Shown in pieces: positions 41,953 to 49,147 of a stretch of 50,055 nucleotides of DNA. This DNA is from Lacrimispora algidixylanolytica (lineage in GTDB: Bacteria > Bacillota > Clostridia > Lachnospirales > Lachnospiraceae): positions 1 through 50,055 of the forward strand of contig NZ_MCIA01000019.1 of NCBI RefSeq assembly GCF_003609635.1, in the 5' to 3' direction. Both the position numbers and the translations under genes were made by a program. The notes below the pieces were generated by a model, which saw only the letters and a program-made list of their open reading frames with translations, ran no database searches and was not told the origin of the DNA. Numbering within the stretch: position 1 is the stretch's first letter; each line of letters opens with the position of its first letter.

Positions 41953-42975
41953 ATGAAAATTATCGTTACAGGCGGTGCCGGATTCATCGGCGGAAATTTT
42001 GTACACCATATGGTAGATAAATACCCAGATTACCAGATTATCAATTTAGATCTTTTAACATACGCAGGAAATCTTGAAACATTAAAACCCGTTGAGGATA
42101 AGCCAAATTATAAATTTGTCAAAGGTGACATCGCAGACAGAGAATTTGTATTTGGATTATTTGAGGAAGAAAAACCAGATGTGGTCGTTAACTTCGCGGC
42201 TGAGAGCCACGTAGACCGTTCTATTACTGACCCAGAATCATTTGTAAGAACTAACGTAATGGGAACCACAACTTTACTTGATGCTTGCCGTACTTACGGA
42301 ATTAAGCGTTATCATCAGGTATCCACCGATGAAGTATACGGCGACCTTCCATTAGACCGCCCTGACTTATTCTTTACGGAGGAAACACCTCTTCACACCT
42401 CAAGCCCATATTCCTCATCAAAGGCAAGTGCAGATTTATTTGTATTGGCTTACCAGAGGACCTTTGGACTTCCTGTGACTATTTCAAGATGTTCCAATAA
42501 CTATGGACCATACCATTTCCCAGAGAAGCTGATTCCTTTGATCATCAGCCGTGCTCTTGCAGAGGAAGAACTTCCTGTATATGGAACAGGGGAGAATGTA
42601 AGAGATTGGCTTCACGTATCAGATCACTGCGAGGCCATTGATTTAATCATTCATAAAGGGAAAGAAGGAGAAGTCTACAACGTAGGCGGACACAATGAGC
42701 GCACCAATTTGGAAGTAGTAAAAACCATTTTAGAGGCTCTTGATAAACCGGAAAGCCTAATTAAATATGTAAAAGACCGTCCAGGTCATGATAGACGTTA
42801 TGCCATTGATCCAGAGAAGTTAGAGACAGAGCTTGGCTGGAAACCAAAATACAATTTTGATACTGGAATTCGTCAGACCATTCAGTGGTATCTGGATAAT
42901 GAAGACTGGTGGAAGCATATTATCAATGGAGAGTATCAGAATTATTTCGATAATATGTACGGAAGCCGTTTATAA
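41953..42975 (+). CDS. rfbB: dTDP-glucose 4,6-dehydratase
   Basis: This short-chain dehydrogenase/reductase converts dTDP-glucose to dTDP-4-keto-6-deoxyglucose with bound NAD. The Rossmann motif is GGAGFIGGNF, the catalytic block is STDEVYGDL, and the YSSSKAS motif gives the tyrosine-lysine pair. NNYGPYHFPEKLIPL and the C-terminal RPGHDRRYAID are diagnostic. At 340 residues it is complete. AGGAGG precedes the ATG, 27 bases after rfbA. Confidence 0.96.
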   Translation: MKIIVTGGAGFIGGNFVHHMVDKYPDYQIINLDLLTYAGNLETLKPVEDKPNYKFVKGDIADREFVFGLFEEEKPDVVVNFAAESHVDRSITDPESFVRTNVMGTTTLLDACRTYGIKRYHQVSTDEVYGDLPLDRPDLFFTEETPLHTSSPYSSSKASADLFVLAYQRTFGLPVTISRCSNNYGPYHFPEKLIPLIISRALAEEELPVYGTGENVRDWLHVSDHCEAIDLIIHKGKEGEVYNVGGHNERTNLEVVKTILEALDKPESLIKYVKDRPGHDRRYAIDPEKLETELGWKPKYNFDTGIRQTIQWYLDNEDWWKHIINGEYQNYFDNMYGSRL

Positions 42976-43000
42976 AATCCATCTGTGAAATGAGGCATTT

Positions 43001-43846
43001 ATGAAAGTATTAGTAACTGGCGTAAAAGGCCAGCTTGGATTTGATGTTGTAAACGAACTAAAAAAGCGGGGACATGAAGCTGTAGGTGTGGACATTGAAG
43101 AGATGGACATCACGAACGAGGAAAGTGTAAACCATGTTATAAAAGAATCCGCTCCTGATGCAGTGATTCACTGTGCTGCCTATACTGCCGTTGATTCAGC
43201 AGAAGACAATGAGGAGCTTTGCAGAAATGTAAATGCGACTGGAACCAGGTATATTGCAAAAGTATGCAAGGACTTAGACATCAAGATGATGTACATCAGT
43301 ACGGATTATGTTTTCAATGGTCAGGGAACCCGCCCTTGGGAACCAGATGACAAGAGGGAACCGTTAAATATTTACGGGCAGACCAAATATGAGGGAGAGC
43401 TTGCAATTGAAGAGATTCTCCAGAAATATTTTACGGTGCGCATTGCCTGGGTATTTGGAGTAAATGGAAAGAACTTTATAAAAACCATGCTAAATCTTGG
43501 GAAAACAAGAGATAAGCTTACGGTAGTTGTTGATCAGATCGGTTCTCCTACCTATACTTATGACCTTGCTAGACTTCTGGTTGATATGATCGAGACAGAC
43601 CGATACGGACGCTATCATGCAACCAATGAAGGACAGTGTACCTGGTATGACTTTGCTTGTGAGATCTTTAAGCAGGCTGGTATGAATGTCACTGTTGAAC
43701 CAGTGGGCTCAGATCAGTTCCCGGTTAAGGCAAAACGTCCCATGAACAGCCGAATGAACCGAGATAAGCTTGAAGAGAATGGCTTTGTACGTCTTCCAAT
43801 TTGGCAGGATGCCCTTGCAAGATATCTGACAGAGATCGAGTATTAA
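43001..43846 (+). CDS. rfbD: dTDP-4-dehydrorhamnose reductase
   Basis: RfbD reduces dTDP-4-keto-rhamnose to dTDP-rhamnose with NADPH. The glycine motif is GVKGQLGFDV, STDYVFNG and YGQTKYEGE carry the catalytic threonine/tyrosine/lysine set, and the substrate-binding end RPMNSRMNRDKL is present. At 281 residues it is full length. It closes the cluster; the 3,5-epimerase gene rfbC, needed between RfbB and RfbD, is not here and must lie elsewhere. Confidence 0.94.
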   Translation: MKVLVTGVKGQLGFDVVNELKKRGHEAVGVDIEEMDITNEESVNHVIKESAPDAVIHCAAYTAVDSAEDNEELCRNVNATGTRYIAKVCKDLDIKMMYISTDYVFNGQGTRPWEPDDKREPLNIYGQTKYEGELAIEEILQKYFTVRIAWVFGVNGKNFIKTMLNLGKTRDKLTVVVDQIGSPTYTYDLARLLVDMIETDRYGRYHATNEGQCTWYDFACEIFKQAGMNVTVEPVGSDQFPVKAKRPMNSRMNRDKLEENGFVRLPIWQDALARYLTEIEY

Positions 43847-43851
43847 ATAGC

Positions 43852-43894
43852 AACACGGGAAACTTTATGCTTGCTTTTTAAAGTTTCCCGTGTT
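43852..43894 (+). terminator. Terminator of the rfb cluster
   Basis: A perfect 15-bp inverted repeat (43852-43866 against 43880-43894) starts five bases after the rfbD stop. The right arm ends in TT and is followed by ATAATG, so the U tract is short. Confidence 0.7.
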
Positions 43895-43939
43895 ATAATG
43901 TCAAGACGTTATATTTTAATCGGTTTAAATAAAAAAAGA

Positions 43940-43969
43940 TTGACGAATCCTGCCCTTATGTGTTATAGT
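43940..43969 (+). promoter_or_regulatory. Promoter of the rpmG-secE-nusG-rplK-rplA operon
   Basis: TTGACG (43940-43945) and TATAGT (43964-43969) are 18 bases apart, about 110 nt before rpmG. The leader in between contains a T-rich stretch (GGTCTTTTTTTTATG) but no clear hairpin. Confidence 0.65.
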
Positions 43970-44078
43970 GATTGGGCGAATGGAAGAGCTTAGGTCTTTT
44001 TTTTATGCTCAAAAATGATTACAGCAGATAAAAAGAGACTGAAACACAACAACGAAAATTTAAGTGGAGGTGGAAGTC

Positions 44079-44228
44079 GTGCGCACAAAAATCACACTGG
44101 CATGTACTGAATGCAAACAGCGTAATTACAATATGACCAAGGATAAGAAGACTCATCCGGACAGAATGGAAACAAAGAAATATTGTAAATTCTGTAAGAG
44201 TCATACAATGCACAAGGAAACAAAGTAA
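44079..44228 (+). CDS. rpmG: Ribosomal protein L33 (bL33)
   Basis: This 49-residue large-subunit protein has two CxxC pairs (ACTEC and YCKFC), the zinc-binding C+ form. The start is GTG, preceded by GGAGGTGGAAGTC, and the first residues read [12 protein letters not shown]. It is the first gene of the operon with secE, nusG, rplK and rplA, the usual order in Clostridia. Confidence 0.95.
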   Translation: MRTKITLACTECKQRNYNMTKDKKTHPDRMETKKYCKFCKSHTMHKETK

Positions 44229-44252
44229 TCAGTTTGTAAAGGATGTGAAATT

Positions 44253-44456
44253 ATGGGAGATACAGTGAACAACGAGGGCGCTCAGAAAAGAAGCTTTTTT
44301 AAAGGTTTAAAAGCTGAGTTTACAAAAATCGTTTGGCCTGACAAAGATACCGTAACGAAACAGACGATCGCTGTTGTATCAGGAGCGATTGCTTTAGGAC
44401 TGATTATTGCGATTATTGATCTAATCGTCAAGTTTGGTCTTAGTTTTATCTTATAA
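44253..44456 (+). CDS. secE: Preprotein translocase subunit SecE
   Basis: SecE is the small clamp subunit of the SecYEG channel. The 67-residue protein has the amphipathic stretch GLKAEFTKIVWPDKDTV followed by one membrane helix (AIALGLIIAIIDLIV). AAAGGATGTGAAATT precedes the ATG. It lies between rpmG and nusG, the standard position. Confidence 0.95.
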   Translation: MGDTVNNEGAQKRSFFKGLKAEFTKIVWPDKDTVTKQTIAVVSGAIALGLIIAIIDLIVKFGLSFIL

Positions 44457-44479
44457 TTCATAAGGGTTAAGGTGAGTTT

Positions 44480-44995
44480 ATGTCAGAAGCAAATTGGTAT
44501 GTAGTCCATACCTATTCAGGTTATGAGAACAAAGTAAAAGTCGATATTGAAAAAACAATCGAAAACAGAAACTTGCAGGACCAGATTCTGGAAGTATCAG
44601 TTCCTCTTGAAGCAGTCATTGAAATTAAAAATGGTGTGGAAAAGAAGGCTGATAAAAAGATGTTTCCCGGCTATGTACTGATTCACATGTTCATGAATGA
44701 TGATACATGGTATGTGGTACGTAATACCCGAGGGGTGACAGGCTTTGTTGGTCCTGGATCAAAACCAGTTCCTCTGACAGAAGATGAGATGGAGAAACTT
44801 GGATTCAGAAACGAAGAGGTCATTATCGGCTTTGAAGTGGGAGATACCGTAGTGGTAACTTCCGGTGCATGGAAAGATACCATTGGTGCCATCAAGTCCA
44901 TCAATGAAGGTAAGAAAACCATCACCATTAATGTTGAGATGTTCGGCCGGGAAACCCCAGTAGAACTGAATTTCAGCGAGATCAAGAAGATGTAA
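44480..44995 (+). CDS. nusG: Transcription termination/antitermination factor NusG
   Basis: NusG binds RNA polymerase and modulates pausing and termination. The N-terminal NGN domain runs from WYVVHTYSGYENKVK to about residue 105, and the C-terminal KOW domain starts at EVGDTVVVTSGAWKDT. At 171 residues it is the common size. It precedes rplK, as in most bacteria. Confidence 0.96.
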   Translation: MSEANWYVVHTYSGYENKVKVDIEKTIENRNLQDQILEVSVPLEAVIEIKNGVEKKADKKMFPGYVLIHMFMNDDTWYVVRNTRGVTGFVGPGSKPVPLTEDEMEKLGFRNEEVIIGFEVGDTVVVTSGAWKDTIGAIKSINEGKKTITINVEMFGRETPVELNFSEIKKM

Positions 44996-45029
44996 CAAGT
45001 AAAAGCGGCTTATACGGTTGTATAGGCTC

Positions 45030-45057
45030 GTGGGAGGGAATTCCCCGACAATACCAC
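45030..45057 (+). promoter_or_regulatory. L1 protein binding site mimic before rplK
   Basis: GTGGGAGGG and CCCGACAATACCAC frame a short hairpin (GTGG/CCAC with GGGA/TCCC inside). The same paired strands, GGUGGGAGG and CCGACC-n-AAUACCACC, form the L1-binding stalk of 23S rRNA. The site lies 23 bases before rplK, where ribosomal protein L1 is known to repress the L11-L1 operon. Confidence 0.75.
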
Positions 45058-45080
45058 ATTTATTTAGGAGGTGCCTAATT

Positions 45081-45509
45081 ATGGCAAAGAAAGTAACAGG
45101 ATATATCAAATTGCAGATTCCAGCAGGAAAAGCTACACCAGCTCCTCCTGTAGGTCCAGCTCTTGGACAGCATGGTGTAAACATTGTACAGTTTACAAAG
45201 GAATTCAACGCAAGAACAGCTGATCAGGTTGATTTAATCATTCCAGTCGTTATCACTGTTTATGCTGACAGAAGCTTCAGCTTCATTACAAAGACTCCGC
45301 CAGCTGCCGTTTTGTTAAAGAAAGCTTGTAAGCTTAAATCCGGATCAGCAGTTCCGAATAAGACAAAGGTAGCTACCATATCCAAAGCTGAAATACAGAA
45401 GATTGCTGAACTTAAGATGCCTGATTTAAATGCTGCATCTGTGGAAGCAGCTATAAGCATGATCTCTGGTACCGCAAGAAGTATGGGTATCACCGTTGAA
45501 GAGGCATAA
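45081..45509 (+). CDS. rplK: Ribosomal protein L11 (uL11)
   Basis: This large-subunit protein binds the GTPase-associated region of 23S r[21 protein letters not shown] is the conserved start; the [14 protein letters not shown] and GTARSMGI blocks are present. At 142 residues it is normal. The ATG at 45081 follows AGGAGGTGCCTAATT; the frame extends upstream into the leader without a site. Confidence 0.97.
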   Translation: MAKKVTGYIKLQIPAGKATPAPPVGPALGQHGVNIVQFTKEFNARTADQVDLIIPVVITVYADRSFSFITKTPPAAVLLKKACKLKSGSAVPNKTKVATISKAEIQKIAELKMPDLNAASVEAAISMISGTARSMGITVEEA

Positions 45510-45568
45510 TTTTTTGACTTAGTCAAAAAATTAGCTGTTCGGCAGGCCCTTTGGCAAGCCGAACTTCC
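45504..45568 (+). repeat. Two-hairpin intergenic element, copy 1 (after rplK)
   Basis: From the last codons of rplK: GAGGCATAATTTT, a hairpin TTTTTTGAC-TTA-GTCAAAAAA, then TTAGCTGTTCGGC and its partner GCCGAAC followed by TTC. The same frame of conserved pieces recurs after rplJ (47070-47158). The first hairpin resembles a terminator, but the L1-site and rplA follow, so it is probably an attenuator or processing site. Confidence 0.6.
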
Positions 45569-45597
45569 TTTGTTGCAATCATCGAAGTTTTGAAAAC

Positions 45598-45626
45598 GTG
45601 GGAGGGAAAATCCCCGACAATACCAC
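45598..45626 (+). promoter_or_regulatory. Second L1 binding site mimic, before rplA
   Basis: GTGGGAGGGAAAATCCCCGA and ACAATACCAC repeat the site found before rplK almost base for base, with only the loop changed. It ends 16 bases before the rplA start codon and just before the ribosome binding site, so L1 bound here would block its own translation directly. Confidence 0.75.
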
Positions 45627-45642
45627 TAGGAGGTTATTTAGA

Positions 45643-46338
45643 ATGAAAAAAGGAAAAAGATATGTAGAAGCAGCTAAAGCAGTTGATCGCACTGTTCTCT
45701 ACGATGCACCAGTAGCAATCTCTTTAGTTAAGACGAATGCAAGTGCAAAATTTAATGAAACCATTGAAGCTCATATCAGAACCGGTTGTGACGGACGTCA
45801 CGCTGACCAGCAGATCCGTGGTGCCGTTGTACTTCCTCACGGTACAGGAAAAACTGTTCGTATCTTAGTTTTCGCTAAGGGACCTAAGGCTGACGAAGCT
45901 ATCGCAGCAGGCGCAGACCATGTTGGAGCTGAGGAATTAATTCCAAGAATCCAGAACGAAGGTTGGTTAGATTTTGATGTAATTGTTGCTACTCCAGACA
46001 TGATGGGTGTTGTTGGTCGTTTAGGACGTGTCCTTGGACCTAAAGGCTTAATGCCAAACCCTAAAGCTGGTACCGTTACTATGGACGTAACAAAAGCAAT
46101 TAATGATATCAAAGCTGGTAAGGTTGAGTACAGACTTGATAAAACTAATATTATCCACGTGCCAGTTGGAAAAGCTTCTTTTACAGAAGAACAGTTAGCG
46201 GACAACTTCCAGACGCTTGTTGATGCAATCGTCAAAGCAAAACCAAGTACAGTTAAAGGTGCTTACTTAAAGAGTGTAACTCTGGCTTCCACAATGGGAC
46301 CTGGCGTTAAGCTTAACGTAGCAAAGTTAATGAACTAA
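45643..46338 (+). CDS. rplA: Ribosomal protein L1 (uL1)
   Basis: L1 forms the mobile stalk of the 50S subunit and acts as translational repressor of its operon. The start [15 protein letters not shown] and the [35 protein letters not shown] and GSF-like KASFTEEQL blocks are conserved. At 231 residues it is full length. The ATG at 45643 follows AGGAGG; the frame runs further upstream through the L1 site without being translated. Confidence 0.97.
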   Translation: MKKGKRYVEAAKAVDRTVLYDAPVAISLVKTNASAKFNETIEAHIRTGCDGRHADQQIRGAVVLPHGTGKTVRILVFAKGPKADEAIAAGADHVGAEELIPRIQNEGWLDFDVIVATPDMMGVVGRLGRVLGPKGLMPNPKAGTVTMDVTKAINDIKAGKVEYRLDKTNIIHVPVGKASFTEEQLADNFQTLVDAIVKAKPSTVKGAYLKSVTLASTMGPGVKLNVAKLMN

Positions 46339-46351
46339 TTTTGTTTTGTGG

Positions 46352-46380
46352 TTGACATTAATTATAGATAATGTTATACT
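46352..46380 (+). promoter_or_regulatory. Promoter of rplJ-rplL
   Basis: TTGACA (46352-46357) and TATACT (46375-46380) are 17 bases apart, a near-consensus vegetative promoter just after rplA. Confidence 0.85.
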
Positions 46381-46386
46381 AACTTA

Positions 46387-46515
46387 GTATTGACTGCCGA
46401 AGATAGCAGGTGCCGTAAGGCATAAGGTGTGAACGCCTGCCGAGGAACATACAAGAATCATTTTTTATTAAATGAATTGTAGACCTCTCTGTCCTTTTGG
46501 CGGAGAGGTTTTTCT
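46387..46515 (+). promoter_or_regulatory. L10 (rplJ) leader with attenuator
   Basis: The Firmicutes L10 leader binds the L10-L12 complex and controls rplJ-rplL. The conserved part is GCAGGTGCCGTAAGGC and GAACGCCTGCCGAGG (46409-46445), forming the paired core. An attenuator stem (46483-46491 against 46501-46509) with five T residues follows, 70 bases before rplJ. Confidence 0.85.
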
Positions 46516-46582
46516 TTGCGGTTTATACAAGCGGGCCATGCGGACAACCGTAGGGCTCAGACTAAACAGGAGGTAAACCATA

Positions 46583-47077
46583 ATGGCAAAAGTTGAATTA
46601 AAGCAGCCAGTCGTAATCGAGATCAAAGAGCTACTGGACGGCGCTGAAACTGCAGTTGTAGTAGACTACCGCGGTATCACCGTTTCACAGGATACAGAGC
46701 TTCGTAAGAAATTAAGAGAAGCTGGTGTTACTTATAAAGTATATAAGAACACTATGATCCGTTTTGCAGCAAAGGGTACAGCTTTCGAAGCACTGGACCC
46801 AAGTCTGGAAGGCCCTACAGCAATCGCTGTATCCAAGACAGACGCAACAGCTCCAGCAAGAATTCTTGCTGAGTTCGCTAAAACAGCTCCAGCATTAGAA
46901 ATTAAGGGCGGCATTGTTGAAGGCATTTATTATGATGCAACAGGTATGCAGAAGATTTCCAGCATTCCTTCCAGAGAGATTCTTCTTGGAAAGTTACTTG
47001 GAAGTATTCAGTCTCCTATCACAAACTTTGCTCGCGTTCTCAAGCAGATTGCAGAAGGACAGAGCGCAGAGGCATAA
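46583..47077 (+). CDS. rplJ: Ribosomal protein L10 (uL10)
   Basis: L10 anchors the L7/L12 stalk to the ribosome. The N-terminal rRNA-binding domain has VVDYRGITVSQDTELRKKLR and YKVYKNTMIRFA; the C-terminal helix that binds L12 dimers is at SPITNFARVLKQIAEGQ. At 164 residues it is normal. AGGAGG precedes the ATG. Confidence 0.97.
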   Translation: MAKVELKQPVVIEIKELLDGAETAVVVDYRGITVSQDTELRKKLREAGVTYKVYKNTMIRFAAKGTAFEALDPSLEGPTAIAVSKTDATAPARILAEFAKTAPALEIKGGIVEGIYYDATGMQKISSIPSREILLGKLLGSIQSPITNFARVLKQIAEGQSAEA

Positions 47078-47158
47078 TTTTCTTAACAAAAGCAAGCGAA
47101 GCGCTGCTTTAGTTTAGAAAATTAGCCGTTCGATGAGCCAAAGGCGAATCGAACTTCA
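47070..47158 (+). repeat. Two-hairpin intergenic element, copy 2 (after rplJ)
   Basis: GAGGCATAATTTT again covers the stop codon. A first stem (TTTTCTTAA with TTTAGAAAA, enclosing AAAGCA/TGCTTT) is followed by AAAATTAGCCGTTCGAT and its partner ATCGAACTTC. The conserved outer pieces match copy 1 at 45504-45568, while the stems differ by paired changes. Confidence 0.6.
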
Positions 47159-47196
47159 TTAAAAAACACTCATATTAAATACGGAGGTATATTATC

Positions 47197-47565
47197 ATGG
47201 CAAAGTTAACAACAGTTGAATTTATCGAAGCAATCAAAGAATTATCTGTATTAGAATTAAACGAATTAGTAAAGGCTTGTGAGGAAGAATTCGGTGTTTC
47301 TGCAGCAGCAGGCGTAGTAGTTGCAGCAGCAGGCGCAGCAGAAGTTGAAGAGAAGACAGAATTTGACGTAGAATTAACTGAGGTTGGTCCTAACAAGGTT
47401 AAAGTCATCAAAGTTGTTCGTGAAGCTACTGGTTTAGGCTTAAAAGAAGCTAAAGACGTAGTTGATGGAGCTCCTAAGGTAGTAAAATCTGGCGCATCTA
47501 AAGAAGAGGCTGAGCAGGTTAAGGCAGCATTAGAAGCAGAAGGCGCTAAAGTTACTTTAAAGTAA
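47197..47565 (+). CDS. rplL: Ribosomal protein L7/L12 (bL12)
   Basis: This stalk protein recruits translation factors. The N-terminal dimerisation domain ([23 protein letters not shown]) is linked by an alanine-rich hinge to the C-terminal factor-binding domain ([33 protein letters not shown]). At 122 residues it is complete. CGGAGGTATATTATC precedes the ATG. A terminator follows, and rpoB, its usual next gene, is not there. Confidence 0.97.
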   Translation: MAKLTTVEFIEAIKELSVLELNELVKACEEEFGVSAAAGVVVAAAGAAEVEEKTEFDVELTEVGPNKVKVIKVVREATGLGLKEAKDVVDGAPKVVKSGASKEEAEQVKAALEAEGAKVTLK

Positions 47566-47580
47566 TTATAGACCAATTAT

Positions 47581-47621
47581 CAGGGTCCCATCCTTTTCGG
47601 AGGATGTGGCCTTGTTTTTTT
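47581..47621 (+). terminator. Terminator of rplJ-rplL
   Basis: A 13-bp stem (47581-47593 against 47102-region partner 47602-47614, one mismatch and two G-T pairs) is followed by seven T residues. Confidence 0.85.
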
Positions 47622-47645
47622 CCTGTTATAAATGTCAGAACGGTC

Positions 47646-47674
47646 TTGACATTTTTGGAAATACGGGTTAGAAT
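47646..47674 (+). promoter_or_regulatory. Promoter of the cold-shock gene
   Basis: TTGACA (47646-47651) and TAGAAT (47669-47674) are 17 bases apart. The transcript would start near 47681 and carry a leader of about 135 nt. Confidence 0.8.
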
Positions 47675-47704
47675 GTACGTGTATTATCGAATGGAGTTAT
47701 GATT

Positions 47705-47764
47705 TCACATATTTTTGTAAGTCATTATTTTCGGATGATGATTTACGAAAATATGTGATTTTTT
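47705..47764 (+). promoter_or_regulatory. Attenuator-like hairpin in the cold-shock leader
   Basis: Sixteen base pairs (47705-47720 against 47743-47758, one T-G pair) with an inner TCAT/ATGA pair are followed by six T residues. It has the form of an intrinsic terminator placed between the promoter and the gene, so transcription may be attenuated, or the stem may act as an RNA thermometer. Confidence 0.65.
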
Positions 47765-47816
47765 GTTTCAGGCGATAAATCAAAATTATTTTTTTATTTT
47801 ATAGGAGGTACACGTA

Positions 47817-48020
47817 ATGAATAACGGTACAGTAAAATGGTTTAATGGTGCTAAGGGTTATGGTTTTATTGTTAATGATGCAACAGGAGAAGAAGTATTC
47901 GTACATTTCTCTGGTATCATGTCTGATGGTTACAAGACTTTAGAAGAAGGCCAGAAAGTAACTTACGAAACAACAGAAGGAAACCGCGGTCTCCAGGCAG
48001 TTAACGTTAACATGGCTTAA
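47817..48020 (+). CDS. Cold-shock protein (CspA family)
   Basis: This 67-residue single-stranded nucleic acid chaperone has RNP1 as KGYGFIV and RNP2 as VFVHFS, after the canonical GTVKWFN start. TAGGAGGTACACGTA precedes the ATG. It is transcribed alone from its own promoter and ends at a strong terminator. Several paralogues are usual, so the exact name (cspA, B or D) cannot be given. Confidence 0.95.
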   Translation: MNNGTVKWFNGAKGYGFIVNDATGEEVFVHFSGIMSDGYKTLEEGQKVTYETTEGNRGLQAVNVNMA

Positions 48021-48047
48021 TGAAAGCTTCTGTTTAAAGTAAGCTTT

Positions 48048-48088
48048 AAGGGTTGTTCCCCATTTCGATGGAGGAACAACCCTTTTTT
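48048..48088 (+). terminator. Terminator of the cold-shock gene
   Basis: A perfect 12-bp stem (48048-48059 against 48073-48084) is followed by a run of six T. A smaller AAAGCTT/AAGCTTT hairpin lies just before it (48023-48047). The gap on to 48250 shows no gene. Confidence 0.88.
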
Positions 48089-48250
48089 AGTTGATAGGAG
48101 AGGAAAGTAAAAATGACCTCTTCATACAGATTTGATCAGTGAATGGTTTGTCCTGAATTTTGAACACAGGCCTTTAAAAGGTTTCGGTTTTATTTTCCTG
48201 CCATTGCCCATAGATTTAATAATAATGGCAGAAGGTTGGGCTTGTGAATT

Positions 48251-48970
48251 ATGAAAATGAGATGGAAGGTTGCCTTATTTTTGGCTGTTTTTATACTTGA
48301 TGTTTTATGCATGAGAGCGATGTATGAATCTTATTCAAAAACAAAGGATACACTTTTCCTTCCGGCAGATGCAGGAGGGGAGGCGAGAGATGATGTCAAA
48401 AATCAGTTCTCCGGCAGCAGGCAGATTGCTCTGACCTTTGATGACGGGCCCCACTCTGTTTATACCTCACGGCTGCTGGATGGTCTCAGACAGAGGGGGG
48501 TTCACGCCACTTTCTTTCTCCTTGGAGAAAATGTAATAGGAAAAGAAGACATAGTAAAGCAAATGCAGGAAGACGGACATTTGATCGGTAATCATGGTTA
48601 CAGCCATGTACAGATGAGCAAGGAATCGGTAAATACTGCCTGCGAGCAAATTGAAAAAAATAATGAGCAGATTGAGAAGATTACAGGAGTGAGGCCCCAG
48701 TACCTGCGCCCGCCGTATGGTGCATGGACTGCTGAGCTTGAATGCACCACCAATATGACAGTGGTACTTTGGAATAAGGACCCTTTGGATTGGAAAACTC
48801 AAAGTTCTAAAAAGGTAGTACGAAATATTATTAAACATGTTGAACCAGGGGATGTAATTCTGATGCATGATGTTTATCCGACTTCCGTAGAGGCGGCACT
48901 TGAGGTAATTGATATTTTAACAAAACAAGGCTATACGTTTGTTACGGTTGATGAGCTATTGATTGATTGA
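48251..48970 (+). CDS. Polysaccharide deacetylase (NodB domain, carbohydrate esterase family 4)
   Basis: This membrane-anchored enzyme removes acetyl groups from wall polysaccharides. A hydrophobic segment (residues 7-24) serves as signal anchor. The NodB motifs are intact: TFDDGPHS (metal aspartates), GNHGYSH (metal histidines), LRPPYGAW, VVLWNKDPLDW and the final VILMHD. At 239 residues it resembles PdaA/PdaB-type peptidoglycan deacetylases of spore formers. It is a single gene ending in a terminator. Whether it acts on vegetative wall or spore cortex cannot be told. Confidence 0.9.
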   Translation: MKMRWKVALFLAVFILDVLCMRAMYESYSKTKDTLFLPADAGGEARDDVKNQFSGSRQIALTFDDGPHSVYTSRLLDGLRQRGVHATFFLLGENVIGKEDIVKQMQEDGHLIGNHGYSHVQMSKESVNTACEQIEKNNEQIEKITGVRPQYLRPPYGAWTAELECTTNMTVVLWNKDPLDWKTQSSKKVVRNIIKHVEPGDVILMHDVYPTSVEAALEVIDILTKQGYTFVTVDELLID

Positions 48971-48982
48971 TTGCTTTACAGT

Positions 48983-49020
48983 AAAAGAGACCTGAAAATA
49001 CCAGGTCTCTTTTCTGTTTT
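48983..49020. terminator. Terminator of the deacetylase gene
   Basis: AAAAGAGACCTG (48983-48994) is the exact complement of CAGGTCTCTTTT (49002-49013), with a seven-base loop and CTGTTTT after. It could also catch minus-strand transcription from the collagen-like gene. Confidence 0.8.
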
Positions 49021-49147
49021 ATTTTATATGATTTATCTGTTTGAATTTTTATTAATGGAAGGTATCCTTTTTAATAACTCTTATCTGATGAATAGACGTA
49101 TGGTCTTAAAGGATTCGTTATTCCAAAGATCTGGCCTCAATCACGTA

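Noticed and set aside
45018-45080. N-terminal extension of rplK into the leader
   Set aside because: The conserved L11 start and the AGGAGG site place the ATG at 45081; the extension is the L1-binding leader read as codons.
47120-47155. GTTCGAT...ATCGAAC resembling a tRNA T-arm
   Set aside because: There is no acceptor, D or anticodon arm around it; it is the second hairpin of the repeated intergenic element.
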